This document shows, one piece after another, positions 42,283-51,236 of a stretch of 64,000 bases of DNA; within the stretch, counting starts at the first letter, position 1, and each line of letters begins with the position of its first letter. The stretch is from an uncultured Desulfobacteraceae bacterium. GTDB lineage: Bacteria > Desulfobacterota > Desulfobacteria > Desulfobacterales > UBA5852. The translations under genes and the position numbers were made by a program. Where the stretch lies: the NCBI GenBank assembly GCA_913060875.1, contig CAJXSL010000006.1, positions 228,776 to 292,775 on the forward strand, read 5' to 3'. The notes under the pieces are model-generated. The model was not told where the DNA came from. It did not search any database and worked only from the letters and a program-made list of their open reading frames with translations.

Positions 42283-43506
42283 GTGAATACCAACATGCTT
42301 AAGTTTAAATTTTGCTTTCGATGGTCAGTATGCATAGTCTTTTTTTTATCTCTAACAGGATGTCCGAGCCTGAGTGTGCAGAGAATGGTGCCGTCAGAAC
42401 CAAACACATTTTCGTATACGACAAATCAGAGCATTCGCAAAATAATTGTTACAGGGGTAGAAAATGATTCGCCAGGTTTAGGATCGCAATTGTGTATGTG
42501 TGAGCATATTCATAATGCAGTAACGAAAACACTTACAAATACAGAACTTTTCGATTCCATTGACCAGGGGCAAGGTGACATCGACTTGTTAGTAAATGTG
42601 CGATCTCAACATACAAGATATGTTTCTGGGTTAGAGCTCCGTTGGGAAATTATCATCACCTATCGTTTTGTAGGCCCATCTGAAGAAACCATTTGGACAA
42701 AAACCTACGAATCGGGATTTAGCGGCAATAATGCTGGTGGCAAGGCAAGATATGTCTATTCTTGTGAAGGTGTTGTTAGGGAAAACATTAAAGCATTTTT
42801 GAGAGGTTTGAGTGTGCTTGATGAAGATTTTTTCGCATCAAAAATCGCAACAATAATAAATGCAAATGATACTAATGAGAAAATTAATTTAGATTACAGT
42901 ATTGATAAACCACAAGGGATGACCGGGTTAGACAAACAGGAATCAGAAAGCATAAGACCAAATGACACCATAAACCTTACCACAAATCCAAAGGGTACCC
43001 AGATTGATAGACATGATAAGTATAAAATAGCATTTCTTCCATGGGATACAGGGTCTGGAACTCAAACAAAGAACTTAATAATTAAGGTGGCAGACTATAT
43101 CAAAAAATCAGATGACTTGGAAATCATTGCAAGCTGTTATGATCTATCTCTTATCGATCCACGCGATGTAGAAAAGATTGGAAGCATAGAAAGAAGCAAA
43201 ATTTGGAAAAAACATTCAATCTTCGAAGTAAAAAAGCCTGATATCGAACAGGTGTGTAAAATTGGGGAAAAATTAGACGCCGACGTAATAATGGTTGTGT
43301 CTTTTAGCACAGAATCCAACTCGTATAATTTGTTTAAATACCTTCGTATATATCTTATCGATGTGACATCAGGCAAACAATGTGTTTTTAATAACAGGGA
43401 AAGACTAAATGATTTCAATTTTAACCAAAGGATTTTTGAGATTCTTGAAAATGTTTTTAACGATTATCGAGATTTGAGACGTGATGTAGCCTATAAAATG
43501 AATTAA
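42283..43506 (+). CDS. Lipoprotein with C-terminal TolB/CsgG-like domain
   Basis: About 407 aa; signal peptide ends LSLTGC. The first half resembles a periplasmic lipoprotein domain (RKIIVTGVENDSPGLG). The second half (KIAFLPWDTGSGTQ, DLEIIASCYD, ADVIMVVSFS) has the strand-helix order of a TolB-N/CsgG-like fold. Start is GTG 42283 with GGGG about 8 bases upstream; ATG 42262 and ATG 42295 are possible. It follows the previous lipoprotein gene directly and is likely its partner. Strongly AT-rich. Confidence 0.6.
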   Translation: MNTNMLKFKFCFRWSVCIVFFLSLTGCPSLSVQRMVPSEPNTFSYTTNQSIRKIIVTGVENDSPGLGSQLCMCEHIHNAVTKTLTNTELFDSIDQGQGDIDLLVNVRSQHTRYVSGLELRWEIIITYRFVGPSEETIWTKTYESGFSGNNAGGKARYVYSCEGVVRENIKAFLRGLSVLDEDFFASKIATIINANDTNEKINLDYSIDKPQGMTGLDKQESESIRPNDTINLTTNPKGTQIDRHDKYKIAFLPWDTGSGTQTKNLIIKVADYIKKSDDLEIIASCYDLSLIDPRDVEKIGSIERSKIWKKHSIFEVKKPDIEQVCKIGEKLDADVIMVVSFSTESNSYNLFKYLRIYLIDVTSGKQCVFNNRERLNDFNFNQRIFEILENVFNDYRDLRRDVAYKMN

Positions 43507-43754
43507 AGTAATTTTGTAGTTTCATGGAAATGTGTAGTAGGTTTGGACATGTCAGATTATTGTGTGGCACTCTCAAGGTTGTGCAAAAACGATGATACTT
43601 GAATCTTAAACAAGGATTAGTTTTGAAGTAAACGACTTTGTAATATAATAACATAAAAAGATCCAGATGGGAGTTAATTATGGAGGAAGTTGAGACCCTT
43701 GTCAGTTGCCAGTATTCGGCAAGGCGAGGGTTCTGTTTTAGGGAGGAAATATAA

Positions 43755-43979
43755 ATGGGCTTATTTAGTTTTATATTCAAAACAAAAAGTAAAAATTCAC
43801 ATAATTTTACAAATCTTGAAATTAGAAATTCATTGCTTGAGTTGTTAGAAGAAAGCTACCATATCTACGATGATGAACGTCGTAAAACTCAGAACAATAT
43901 ATTTAAATCTTATGGTAAATCTGGTTATGAAAGGCTAAAAGGGGTCAAGTCTACATTTGACCTTATGTTGCCCTCCTGA
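43755..43979 (+). pseudogene. Gene fragment cut by transposase element 2
   Basis: GGGAGGAAAT precedes ATG 43755 and the first 60 codons look like a real charged cytoplasmic protein starting MGLFSFIFKTKSK. From about codon 62 the frame runs into the left inverted end of element 2 (…RLKGVKSTFDL), where it stops at 43979. The original 3' part is not found beyond the element. The N-terminus is faintly like that of the 123-aa protein at 38230 (MGFFSKMMNKA). The gap 43507-43754 before it is gene-free and AT-rich. Confidence 0.6.
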
Positions 43980-44998
43980 TACGATATCCCCATGTCACGT
44001 CCTTTACGGATAGAATATCCTGGTGCTTGGTATCATGTGATGAACCGTGGGCGGCGGTTTGAATCTATCTATTCTGATGCGCACGATTATAGGCTGTTTA
44101 TTGATCTTATGATCGAGATATCCGAAATGTGGAACGCTCAGATCGCAGCCTATTGCCTGATGACCAACCATTATCACCTCCTTGTTCATACCCCTGATGG
44201 CAACCTATCCAGATGCATGCGGCACCTCAACAGCTTGTATACCCAGCGATTCAACCGCAGGCATGGATATGACGGGCCTCTTTTTCGAGGGCGGTATAAA
44301 ACGATCCTTGTTTCCGACGACAGCTACCTGCTTCAGCTGGTAAGATATATTCATCGAAATCCCCTGCGCGCCGGGATGGTTAGTGAGATGCAGAAATACC
44401 TTTGGAGCAGTTACAAAGGTTATTTGTCTTACGCAAAAAAATGGGATTGGATCCATAAAGATGCCATTTTCAACATGATTACCGCCAAAAAACGGGGTAG
44501 AATGAAGGCATTTATCGCGTTCATGCAGCAGGAAGATACCCCGGAGGTAGTCCGCTTGTTTTCAAAAAGGAATTTACCTTCGTTATTCGGTCCAGAGAGT
44601 TTTATCAGTCAGATTCGTGAACGTTATTATTTAAAGAAAAACAGTTATGAAGTGCCGGAATCAAGACAATTGGCACCCGAACCTGATGCGATCATCGATG
44701 CTGTTTGTCGATATTACAAAGTCGATTTTGATGATTTATTGATTTCCCGAAGGGGCTTTTTTAATACGCCTCGAAATGTTGCGATCTATTTGTTACGTCA
44801 CCTTCGCGGCGATGATCTCAACAGCATTAGGGAAATATTCCTGATTAATACATACAGTACCGTGAGTAGCATTGTTCAAAAAACGGGCCGTCTGAAAACA
44901 AAAGACAAAAAAATCCGTAAAGACATCCAAATGCTGAAAAACAGGATAGTTGGATCGCCATCTTTTTGATCAAAGGGCAAATGTAGACTTGACCCCTT
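43939..44998 (+). mobile_element. REP-associated transposase element, copy 2
   Basis: Inverted ends of 26 bp at 43939-43964 and 44973-44998 match at 25 of 26 bases. Total length (1060 bp) equals copy 1 exactly. Small differences lie next to both ends and near the transposase 3' end. Confidence 0.87.
43992..44969 (+). CDS. REP-associated tyrosine transposase (RAYT), copy 2
   Basis: A 325-aa Y1/HUH transposase almost identical to copy 1 at 38677, differing by Lys for Thr and Met for Ile near the C-terminus. It retains the HUH motif (NHYHLLVH) and the DnaA-C-like HTH, so it should be active. The near identity over 1060 bp shows that one copy arose recently from the other or from a common source. 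Confidence 0.93.
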   Translation: MSRPLRIEYPGAWYHVMNRGRRFESIYSDAHDYRLFIDLMIEISEMWNAQIAAYCLMTNHYHLLVHTPDGNLSRCMRHLNSLYTQRFNRRHGYDGPLFRGRYKTILVSDDSYLLQLVRYIHRNPLRAGMVSEMQKYLWSSYKGYLSYAKKWDWIHKDAIFNMITAKKRGRMKAFIAFMQQEDTPEVVRLFSKRNLPSLFGPESFISQIRERYYLKKNSYEVPESRQLAPEPDAIIDAVCRYYKVDFDDLLISRRGFFNTPRNVAIYLLRHLRGDDLNSIREIFLINTYSTVSSIVQKTGRLKTKDKKIRKDIQMLKNRIVGSPSF

Positions 44999-45089
44999 CT
45001 GTGTAATTCTTGTCATCGTTTGAAACTGACCCTTATGTGTAGATGATATTGCCGTGAGATGTTTTTTTTGTAAGGCGTGAGGTGTGTTT

Positions 45090-45500
45090 ATGAAACGCTG
45101 TTGTTTTGTAGGGGTATTGATATTGGTATTCGGTCTGGGGCCAAGCCTCGATGCCGCTGAAATTTACCACTGGATCGATAAAGACGGTGTATGGCATTTC
45201 ACTGATGATCCACCGCCTCCCGGTGCCGAAAAAGTCGAGGGCCTTTCAGAAACCCCACCTGCGGAACCGAAAGCCCAGTCGGGCCAGAAGGGGCCTGAGG
45301 CTAAGCGCGAAAAAATAGACAGGGAAATCGCCCCTGCGGAACCCGAAGATAGCGGCAGCGTTGATCGCGAGAAAGAAGGCGCAACCTCTCGTGAGGATTA
45401 CTGGCGCCGTAAAGGATGGGGCGGTGACACAACCGATAAAAAGGGTGAGGGGGAACCCGAAGGTGATCAAAATCGCCCGATCGAACGCAAGGCCGACTAA
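45090..45500 (+). CDS. DUF4124-domain periplasmic protein
   Basis: A 136-aa exported protein. The signal peptide ends SLDA-AE, followed directly by the DUF4124 signature IYHWIDKDGVWHFTDDPPPPG. The remainder is Glu/Lys/Pro-rich and probably disordered, with a short WRRKGW motif. DUF4124 proteins are envelope proteins of unknown role. GAGG at 45079-45082 supports ATG 45090. Confidence 0.75.
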   Translation: MKRCCFVGVLILVFGLGPSLDAAEIYHWIDKDGVWHFTDDPPPPGAEKVEGLSETPPAEPKAQSGQKGPEAKREKIDREIAPAEPEDSGSVDREKEGATSREDYWRRKGWGGDTTDKKGEGEPEGDQNRPIERKAD

Positions 45501-45528
45501 CTCCCATAAAAATAACTTCTAAAATCAA

Positions 45529-45554
45529 GAGGAGTCAAATCTACACTTGGCCTT
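45529..45554 (+). repeat. Solo transposase-end repeat (degenerate)
   Basis: A 26-base stretch that matches the inverted end of the two RAYT elements at 21 of 26 positions (core AGTCAAATCTACACTTGGCC). No transposase gene is attached. It may be a REP-like remnant mobilised or left by the same family. Confidence 0.6.
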
Positions 45555-45636
45555 TGTTCCCGAGGCCGGCCGAACCCTCCATAATCGCATCTCCAGATCG
45601 TCGTCGATGGTTTTTGGTCCATATAAAGCTCTAAAT

Positions 45637-46299
45637 TCATTTATCGGCAATATCGTGCATCGTTAGCGATTCCAGGACTTCATTAAGTGCAGGGCGGTTG
45701 GCTTCGTACTTGTCTGTTTCACTTAAAGAGAGCACAATTGTATAACAGGAATTCGTTTTATGGCATGGGTGTATAAACCAATCATAACCAATAGTAGAAT
45801 CGCCCATCGTAAAGCTAACATCGGCTTCAACTTCAAGCCAAGGTTTCGACTTGAATGATTGGGGGTTTGATTTGTAATTGTCATAGGTAGCGGCCAAGTT
45901 TTGAACTTTTATATCGCTTTCGTACCTACCGATTTCAGCCCCATTTTCCATGGAAGTTCTTAAATTATTGGCAGCTTCTTGCCAATGGCTGTCAGATCTT
46001 TCAAGTATTCTATCAAAACTTGCGTACTCCTTATTATTCATAAACAAAATCATTCCTTTGGATTTTTTGTTTACAAGTGCCAAACTGACCATTTTTCTTC
46101 CTTCTGAAGGCATTTGACCTTTGAGGTCTTTTGGTAATTCAGTGTAAGCGTTCCAACCGTGCGGTATGCTCACACTGTACTGATATTTGAAATTGGTAGC
46201 CTTATTGGATTGAATTATAGGCGGAGGATATGTTGCACAACCCGTGAACCCGACTAAAAAGGCTACAACTACGGCAGATTTGAATAGCATTTGGCGCAT
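45637..46299 (-). CDS. Lipoprotein of unknown function (220 aa)
   Basis: The signal peptide ends LVGFTGC (predicted lipidated Cys). The mature domain has PsbP/DUF1795-like wording (YQYSVSIPHGWNAY, then late TMGDSTIGYDWFIH and a final TMHDI), typical of small periplasmic proteins that bind or sense hydrophobic molecules. GGAGGT lies 3-8 bases before ATG 46299. AT-rich, so it may be the last gene of the island. Confidence 0.6.
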   Translation of the reverse strand: MRQMLFKSAVVVAFLVGFTGCATYPPPIIQSNKATNFKYQYSVSIPHGWNAYTELPKDLKGQMPSEGRKMVSLALVNKKSKGMILFMNNKEYASFDRILERSDSHWQEAANNLRTSMENGAEIGRYESDIKVQNLAATYDNYKSNPQSFKSKPWLEVEADVSFTMGDSTIGYDWFIHPCHKTNSCYTIVLSLSETDKYEANRPALNEVLESLTMHDIADK

Positions 46300-46368
46300 A
46301 ACGACCTCCAAATCAGTCTGTAAGTTTTAAAGTGATTAAACCAATCTGAATTTCAGAAACTGTCAATG

Positions 46369-47709
46369 CTACTTTATCAGCGTTTCCAGTAGCTGCTGAA
46401 ATTCCGGATTCATTTTCAGCAGCTCACGGCCGGCCATCAGCAAATGATCCACCTGTTCCGCGTTCAGTGCGAAATTGGTCGGGATCTGGTTGAAATAGTG
46501 CCGCTGGTCGGGGTCGGCAATCTGGTCAAAATCCACTGTCACAAAACAGGGCGTGATGGGCGCATCTTCGGTGGCCAGCTCGGATGTCCAGCGTGCGATG
46601 CTGTTCTGGAGCAGTTCCAGGGTGGCTGCATTGGTGCGGTGCAGCGGAATGTCGGTCACCGCGTTGACGATGTCCTCCATGGCCGGAGGCTGGTTGGACA
46701 GCTCCATTTCGTATTGCGGGGTGGTGGAGGCGTTGACCGCTATCACAATGAAATAGGGCTTGGGCTGCCCCCCGAGATGCTGCAGCAGTTTTTTTGCGCC
46801 GCCGCCGGCCTCGGTCATTTCATAGATTGAAAGAAGCCCCAGGTTGTCGGTAATGCCCCCATCCACCAGATGAATGTACGGGCGCTGGTCTTTGGCCGCA
46901 TAGCTCTTGAGCCCGTCGACAACGTGGGATAGTTGCGGAGAATGGATAGCGTCATCGGCGGCGGCCGCGAACATGTTCACGGAAGAGGGCCGGCATCCGG
47001 GATGATTTTGCAATACGACCGGATTGAAGATGACCGGGACGGCCGACGAGGCCGCCACCGCCCTTGATATGGGGAAGGTGGAAAGGTCGGAACACAGGAG
47101 GTCGAAATAGTCCTGCAGGAACGAGAAGCGCACGCCCCGCCCCAGATCCGTGGCATTAATGATGATCAGCGGCCCGTTGCGGCGTTTCAGATCGGCGAAT
47201 GTGGCTCCGTGAAAAATATGTTCGTCGTACACATCGATGGCCATTTCGGTGCGGCCGCGGGAGGAGAACCACAGGGAAGGGGAGAGCAGGCCGTCGATCA
47301 GGTGCTCGGACAGGTCGCGGCGCAGAAAATCGGTTTCAAAACGGTTGAAAATGCCGTCGGCGTGCAACCCGTAATAGGCGGCGGTGAAGCTGCCGCCGGA
47401 TACGGCGCTGATCACGTCGATTTCGTCTATGAGCCGCACCGGCTGCCCGTCCACCATAACCGTGGTGTCACGCAGGCCCTGGAGAACCCCGTAGGCCAGG
47501 GCGGCCGCACGGGTGCCGCCGCCTGAAAAGGCCACGACGAGGGTGATATGGTTGGGGCGCTTGGATGCGATGGCGCTGCGCACCGAGTAGTCGGCTGACG
47601 GTGGGGCCGCGCCCAGGGGCAGGTTTTCAATCCTGGCGTAAGTGGCGCAGGCGGAGAACACCGCCGGCATGAACAATAGCGTGACGATGACACGGAGCTT
47701 ATGGGGCAT
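46369..47709 (-). CDS. Patatin-like phospholipase lipoprotein
   Basis: A 446-aa exported lipoprotein (signal ends PAVFSAC). Patatin landmarks: oxyanion GGGTRAAA, nucleophile elbow ISAVSGGSF (Ser in AxSGG), and the catalytic Asp in VDGGITDNLG. Patatins hydrolyse acyl esters of phospholipids, and an outer-membrane lipoprotein form could remodel the envelope. ATG 47709 gives the proper signal peptide; an upstream in-frame ATG at 47772 does not. GC-rich codons return here, which sets the right edge of the AT-rich island between about 45.5 and 46.3 kb. Confidence 0.85.
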   Translation of the reverse strand: MPHKLRVIVTLLFMPAVFSACATYARIENLPLGAAPPSADYSVRSAIASKRPNHITLVVAFSGGGTRAAALAYGVLQGLRDTTVMVDGQPVRLIDEIDVISAVSGGSFTAAYYGLHADGIFNRFETDFLRRDLSEHLIDGLLSPSLWFSSRGRTEMAIDVYDEHIFHGATFADLKRRNGPLIIINATDLGRGVRFSFLQDYFDLLCSDLSTFPISRAVAASSAVPVIFNPVVLQNHPGCRPSSVNMFAAAADDAIHSPQLSHVVDGLKSYAAKDQRPYIHLVDGGITDNLGLLSIYEMTEAGGGAKKLLQHLGGQPKPYFIVIAVNASTTPQYEMELSNQPPAMEDIVNAVTDIPLHRTNAATLELLQNSIARWTSELATEDAPITPCFVTVDFDQIADPDQRHYFNQIPTNFALNAEQVDHLLMAGRELLKMNPEFQQLLETLIK

Positions 47710-47893
47710 GGAATGGTCCTGATTCAAATTTACGGAAACACCCATGCTATATGATTTTAGCCCTCCGGGCAAATACTGTGGGGCGGCAAAAACGGATTTG
47801 CAGGTATTGAGCCGAAATCTATAACATATTGTAATCCATAGCCCCCGGCTTTCGAGCTTGTGTCACAATGCGATAAAATATCCCGCTTTGATC

Positions 47894-47973
47894 TGTCATG
47901 CCGGACGCGATCCGGCATCTCGTGTATCAACGGCATGAAATGAAAGAGATTCCGGATCAGGTCCGGAATGACG
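47894..47973. repeat. REP-like palindromes
   Basis: Two small palindromic units: TGTCATGCCGGACGCGATCC begins one at 47894-47920, and GATTCCGGATCAGGTCCGGA lies in another at 47946-47973; half a unit recurs near 48019-48034. They occupy the 425-base gap between the patatin and ABM genes, which holds no gene. Confidence 0.6.
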
Positions 47974-48134
47974 AGCTCTACTGTAATTTCTGTCTGCCCA
48001 TTATGGCACAATATATTTCGCCGGAATGACGTCGAAACGGGAATGTCGGCTCTTACGGTTTCATCAAACAAAGGAATACGAACCCGGATATTTCACGCGT
48101 CTTCGCAAGAGTTTCCCTGCGCCCGCGTTTTACC

Positions 48135-48476
48135 TCATCTCTTGTCAGCCGGTTTGCTGTCCTTGAACACCGGCATGATGCCGCCGACAAGTGGCTCGTA
48201 GAAACGGTAGGTCGTCTCTTCGCCCAGAAGCGCATCGATCTGTTTCTGCAAAGCCTGGCGCTCGGCGGACTGAAACCAGTTGTCCCAGTCTTCTCGGCTG
48301 TGCCAGGTGCTGATCACCAGGTATTCACCGTCGCAGTCCAGGCAGCGCAGGGTTTGGCCGGTGATGTAGCCCGGCTGAATGGTTGCCTGGGAGCGCAGCT
48401 GCAGAATAAAGGGCACCAGCTTTTCCGCCTGTTCCTTGTCTTTGAATTTGCGTTGGATGATGACTTCGAAGGCCAT
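48135..48476 (-). CDS. ABM-domain (antibiotic biosynthesis monooxygenase-like) protein
   Basis: A 113-aa single-domain protein with the dimeric alpha/beta-barrel pattern: VIIQRKFKDKEQAEKLVPFI, QPGYITGQTLR, STWHSREDWDNWFQS. Family members degrade haem or oxidise small aromatics, but many are uncharacterised. AGGGGG precedes the ATG. No haem-uptake gene is adjacent, so the substrate is unknown. Confidence 0.75.
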   Translation of the reverse strand: MAFEVIIQRKFKDKEQAEKLVPFILQLRSQATIQPGYITGQTLRCLDCDGEYLVISTWHSREDWDNWFQSAERQALQKQIDALLGEETTYRFYEPLVGGIMPVFKDSKPADKR

Positions 48477-48676
48477 GGCGTTTCCCCCTTTCGTCGTTGA
48501 TGGTGCTAATGGGTTGGCGCTGTCAATGAACCTTTTTGCTATATCGGCCGGTCAGAACGTCGTATGTAGGCTGGCGAGAAGGTGAGGTGAAGTCTGCCCG
48601 TGGCAGATCGGCGTGGATAGCTTTATTCGTAATGCAATTGAGAGCCTAAATCAAGCGGCGATTGATGGAACAGGGC

Positions 48677-50059
48677 TCACAGGCCGTAGCGTTTGATCTT
48701 GCGATAGACGGTGGACAGGTTGATGCCGAGGATGCGGGCGGCTTGGGCCCGGTCACCCTGGGTCGCATCCAGCACTTTGCGGATATGCCGGCGCTCCACG
48801 TCCTCCAGCGGCAGCAAATCGCCGGCATCGGTTTCGTCTGCGTCGGACACCGGGAGCGGGGTGACCACCGATGCCGTGCGCAATCGGTCGGTGGTTTCCA
48901 CCAGGACGGCGGAGGCGATGATGTTCTGCAATTCCCGGACATTGCCCGGGTAATCGTAGGCTTCCAGACGACGGGCCAGATTCGGCGTGAAATCGTGAAT
49001 CTTTTTGCCATTGCGGTCGGCATGGAGTTCTAAAAAATGTCTGGCCAGGGGCATGATGTCGGCACGACGCTCGCGCAGGGGCGGCAGATGGATGGTGCAG
49101 GTGTTCAGGCGATAGAAGAGATCGGCCCGAAAATGTCCGGCCTCGATCTCGCCTGGAATGTTCCGGTTGGTGGCGGCGATAAACCGGACATCCACATTGC
49201 GAAGGCGCGTGCTGCCCAAACGGTAGAGCTCCTTCTCCTCGATGACCCGCAGCAGTTTGCCCTGCAGGGACAAATCCAGTTCCGTGATTTCATCCAGGAA
49301 GAGCGATCCTCCCTGGGCTTCCTCCAGAAAACCTTTTTTGTCACTCACGGCGTTGGTGTAGGCGCCCTTGGCATGCCCGAAAAATTCGTCTTCGAACAGC
49401 GTACCGCTGAACGACGCCATGTTCACCGGCAGAAACGGCTCCGCGCTGCGGTTGCTCAATTGATGAATGACCTTGGCCAGCATTTCCTTGCCGGTGCCCG
49501 ATTCACCGGTGATGAGCACGCTGTATTCCGTGGGGGCCACGGCCTCGACCTGCCGGAAGACCACCGCCATGCTGTCGTCCCGGGTGATCAGGGACTGAAA
49601 CGCCTCCGGGTGCTTTAAGTCCCCGAAGCTCTGGCGCTGGGCCAGGAGGGTACGCTCCTGTCGCAGACTGTAGCGCTCCAGGGCGTGATGGATGGTGATG
49701 ACAAGCTTTTCGTTGTTGAGGCCTTTGACCAGGTAATCATAGGCACCGAGGCGAATGGCATCGATGGCGGTTTCGACATCGTCCACGGCCGTGAACACGA
49801 TACATTCCACCTGGGGACACTGGGATTTGACGGCTTTGAGAATCTCCATGCCATCGATATCGGGCATCATGAGGTCGAGGAGAACCAGGTGGATGTCGTG
49901 GTTTTTGACCAGATCCAACGCCCGGGTGCCATCCGATAGAAGGATGGGCTCCGGAAAGCCGGCACCCACCAGGACAGCGTGGATACTGGTCAAAAGACCG
50001 GTATCATCGTCAACGACAAGAATGGGGGCCGCGTTTTCAGGAATGGCTTTCATCGCCAT
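48677..50059 (-). CDS. NtrC-family response regulator with variant sigma-54 loop
   Basis: A 460-aa regulator: receiver (about 12-125, phospho-Asp in LVLLDLMMPDIDG), AAA+ domain (Walker A GESGTGKE, Walker B GGSLFLDEI, sensor IAATNRN) and Fis-type HTH (QAARILGINLSTVYRKIK). The sigma-54-contacting loop, normally GAFTGA, reads GAYTNA. The Thr is kept but the following Gly is Asn, which may change or weaken sigma-54 contact. No kinase is directly upstream. The gene diverges from motA. Confidence 0.9.
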   Translation of the reverse strand: MAMKAIPENAAPILVVDDDTGLLTSIHAVLVGAGFPEPILLSDGTRALDLVKNHDIHLVLLDLMMPDIDGMEILKAVKSQCPQVECIVFTAVDDVETAIDAIRLGAYDYLVKGLNNEKLVITIHHALERYSLRQERTLLAQRQSFGDLKHPEAFQSLITRDDSMAVVFRQVEAVAPTEYSVLITGESGTGKEMLAKVIHQLSNRSAEPFLPVNMASFSGTLFEDEFFGHAKGAYTNAVSDKKGFLEEAQGGSLFLDEITELDLSLQGKLLRVIEEKELYRLGSTRLRNVDVRFIAATNRNIPGEIEAGHFRADLFYRLNTCTIHLPPLRERRADIMPLARHFLELHADRNGKKIHDFTPNLARRLEAYDYPGNVRELQNIIASAVLVETTDRLRTASVVTPLPVSDADETDAGDLLPLEDVERRHIRKVLDATQGDRAQAARILGINLSTVYRKIKRYGL

Positions 50060-50254
50060 CCACTATAGCAGCGGGATGTTTCGTCTGCAAGGGTGCCTTG
50101 CCATAGGGAAATAAACAAAAATAGCAAATAGATACAGGATATGATTTCCACCAAAAGTTGAACGTTGGGTTCGATATCCATCCGCTCATTTCATGGGTGT
50201 TAATTTGTCGGTCCGCTGGGCGGGGACATCAGGAAGAACCCTTCTGAAAAAAAC
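50060..50254. other. Divergent intergenic region before motA promoter
   Basis: Part of a 377-base divergent gap. No coding frame is supported. It contains the 5' region of the NtrC-type gene; I see no good sigma-70 or sigma-54 match on the minus strand. Confidence 0.45.
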
Positions 50255-50281
50255 TCAAGTTTAAATAGAGGCGGACGATAA
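50255..50281 (+). promoter_or_regulatory. Sigma-28 (FliA) flagellar promoter of motAB
   Basis: TCAAGTTT at 50255-50262, an 11-base spacer, then GACGATAA at 50274-50281. Each box differs by one base from the consensus TAAAGTTT-N11-GCCGATAA, and the spacing is exact. It lies about 155 bases upstream of the motA ATG. Confidence 0.8.
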
Positions 50282-50436
50282 CCTATGTGATGCCGCCCTG
50301 CGCCGAATGACCCCGTCGATGGATTTTATCGAAAGGGTCGGCAAAAGCAGGCTCGTGGCATTCTTCAAAGTATTCATGACCGAAGTCGTCACAAGATAAA
50401 AGGATCCAATTCAAAACGAGAGATCGAGAGGGGCCA

Positions 50437-51234
50437 ATGGATCTGGCAACCATAATCGGGTTAATCAGCGGAGCAGGACTGATCATCAGTGCGATCGTGA
50501 TGGGGGGGAGTGCCGGTATATTTTTTAACGTGCCGGGTATCCTGATCGTGATCGGGGGAACGTTCGCCACCGCCTTCATAAAATTTACCCTGGCGGATGT
50601 GTTCAATTCCATCAAAGTCGGCATGAAAGCCTTTCTCTTCAAAATGGAACCACCCGAAGAAACCATCAAAACCATGATCGGCTACGCCAAAATGGCCAAA
50701 AAAGAAGGGCTGATCTCCCTTGACCAGGAAAATCCCAAGGATCCCTTCATGGCTAAATCCTTGCGGTATCTTTCCGACGGATATGACGAGCACCTGATCC
50801 AGGACATGCTCAACAAAGACATCCGCATGACCGTGGCCCGGCATACCACCGGTCAGAACGTTTTCAAAGGCATGGGGGACTCGGCCCCTGCTTTCGGTAT
50901 GATCGGGACACTGATCGGCCTGGTGCAGATGCTGAGCAGCATGAGCGATCCGGCCAGTATCGGCCCATCCATGGCCGTGGCCTTGCTGACGACCCTGTAC
51001 GGCGCCCTGATGGCCAACTTCGTTTGCCTGCCCCTGGCCGACAAACTGGCGCTGCGCAGCCAGCAGGAACAGCAAAGCAAAGCCATCATCCGGGAAGCGG
51101 CGGTGGGTATCAATCAGGCGCTCTCGCCCATGGTGCTGGAGGAATCGCTCAAGATTTACCTGGCGCCCACCGTTCGACATAAAAAGGACAAGAAAAAACC
51201 GGATGCGCCCGAACCCGTGAAGAAAGCGGCCTGA
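50437..51234 (+). CDS. motA: Flagellar motor stator protein MotA/PomA
   Basis: A 265-aa inner-membrane stator subunit with four helices. Helix 1 (TIIGLISGAGLIISAIVMGG) and helices 3-4 (FGMIGTLIGLVQML, MAVALLTTLYGALMANFVCLPLA) match MotA/PomA of the sodium or proton motors. Together with MotB it conducts ions and drives rotation. GAGAGGGG precedes the ATG. The stop is 2 bases before motB. Confidence 0.95.
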   Translation: MDLATIIGLISGAGLIISAIVMGGSAGIFFNVPGILIVIGGTFATAFIKFTLADVFNSIKVGMKAFLFKMEPPEETIKTMIGYAKMAKKEGLISLDQENPKDPFMAKSLRYLSDGYDEHLIQDMLNKDIRMTVARHTTGQNVFKGMGDSAPAFGMIGTLIGLVQMLSSMSDPASIGPSMAVALLTTLYGALMANFVCLPLADKLALRSQQEQQSKAIIREAAVGINQALSPMVLEESLKIYLAPTVRHKKDKKKPDAPEPVKKAA

Positions 51235-51236
51235 TC

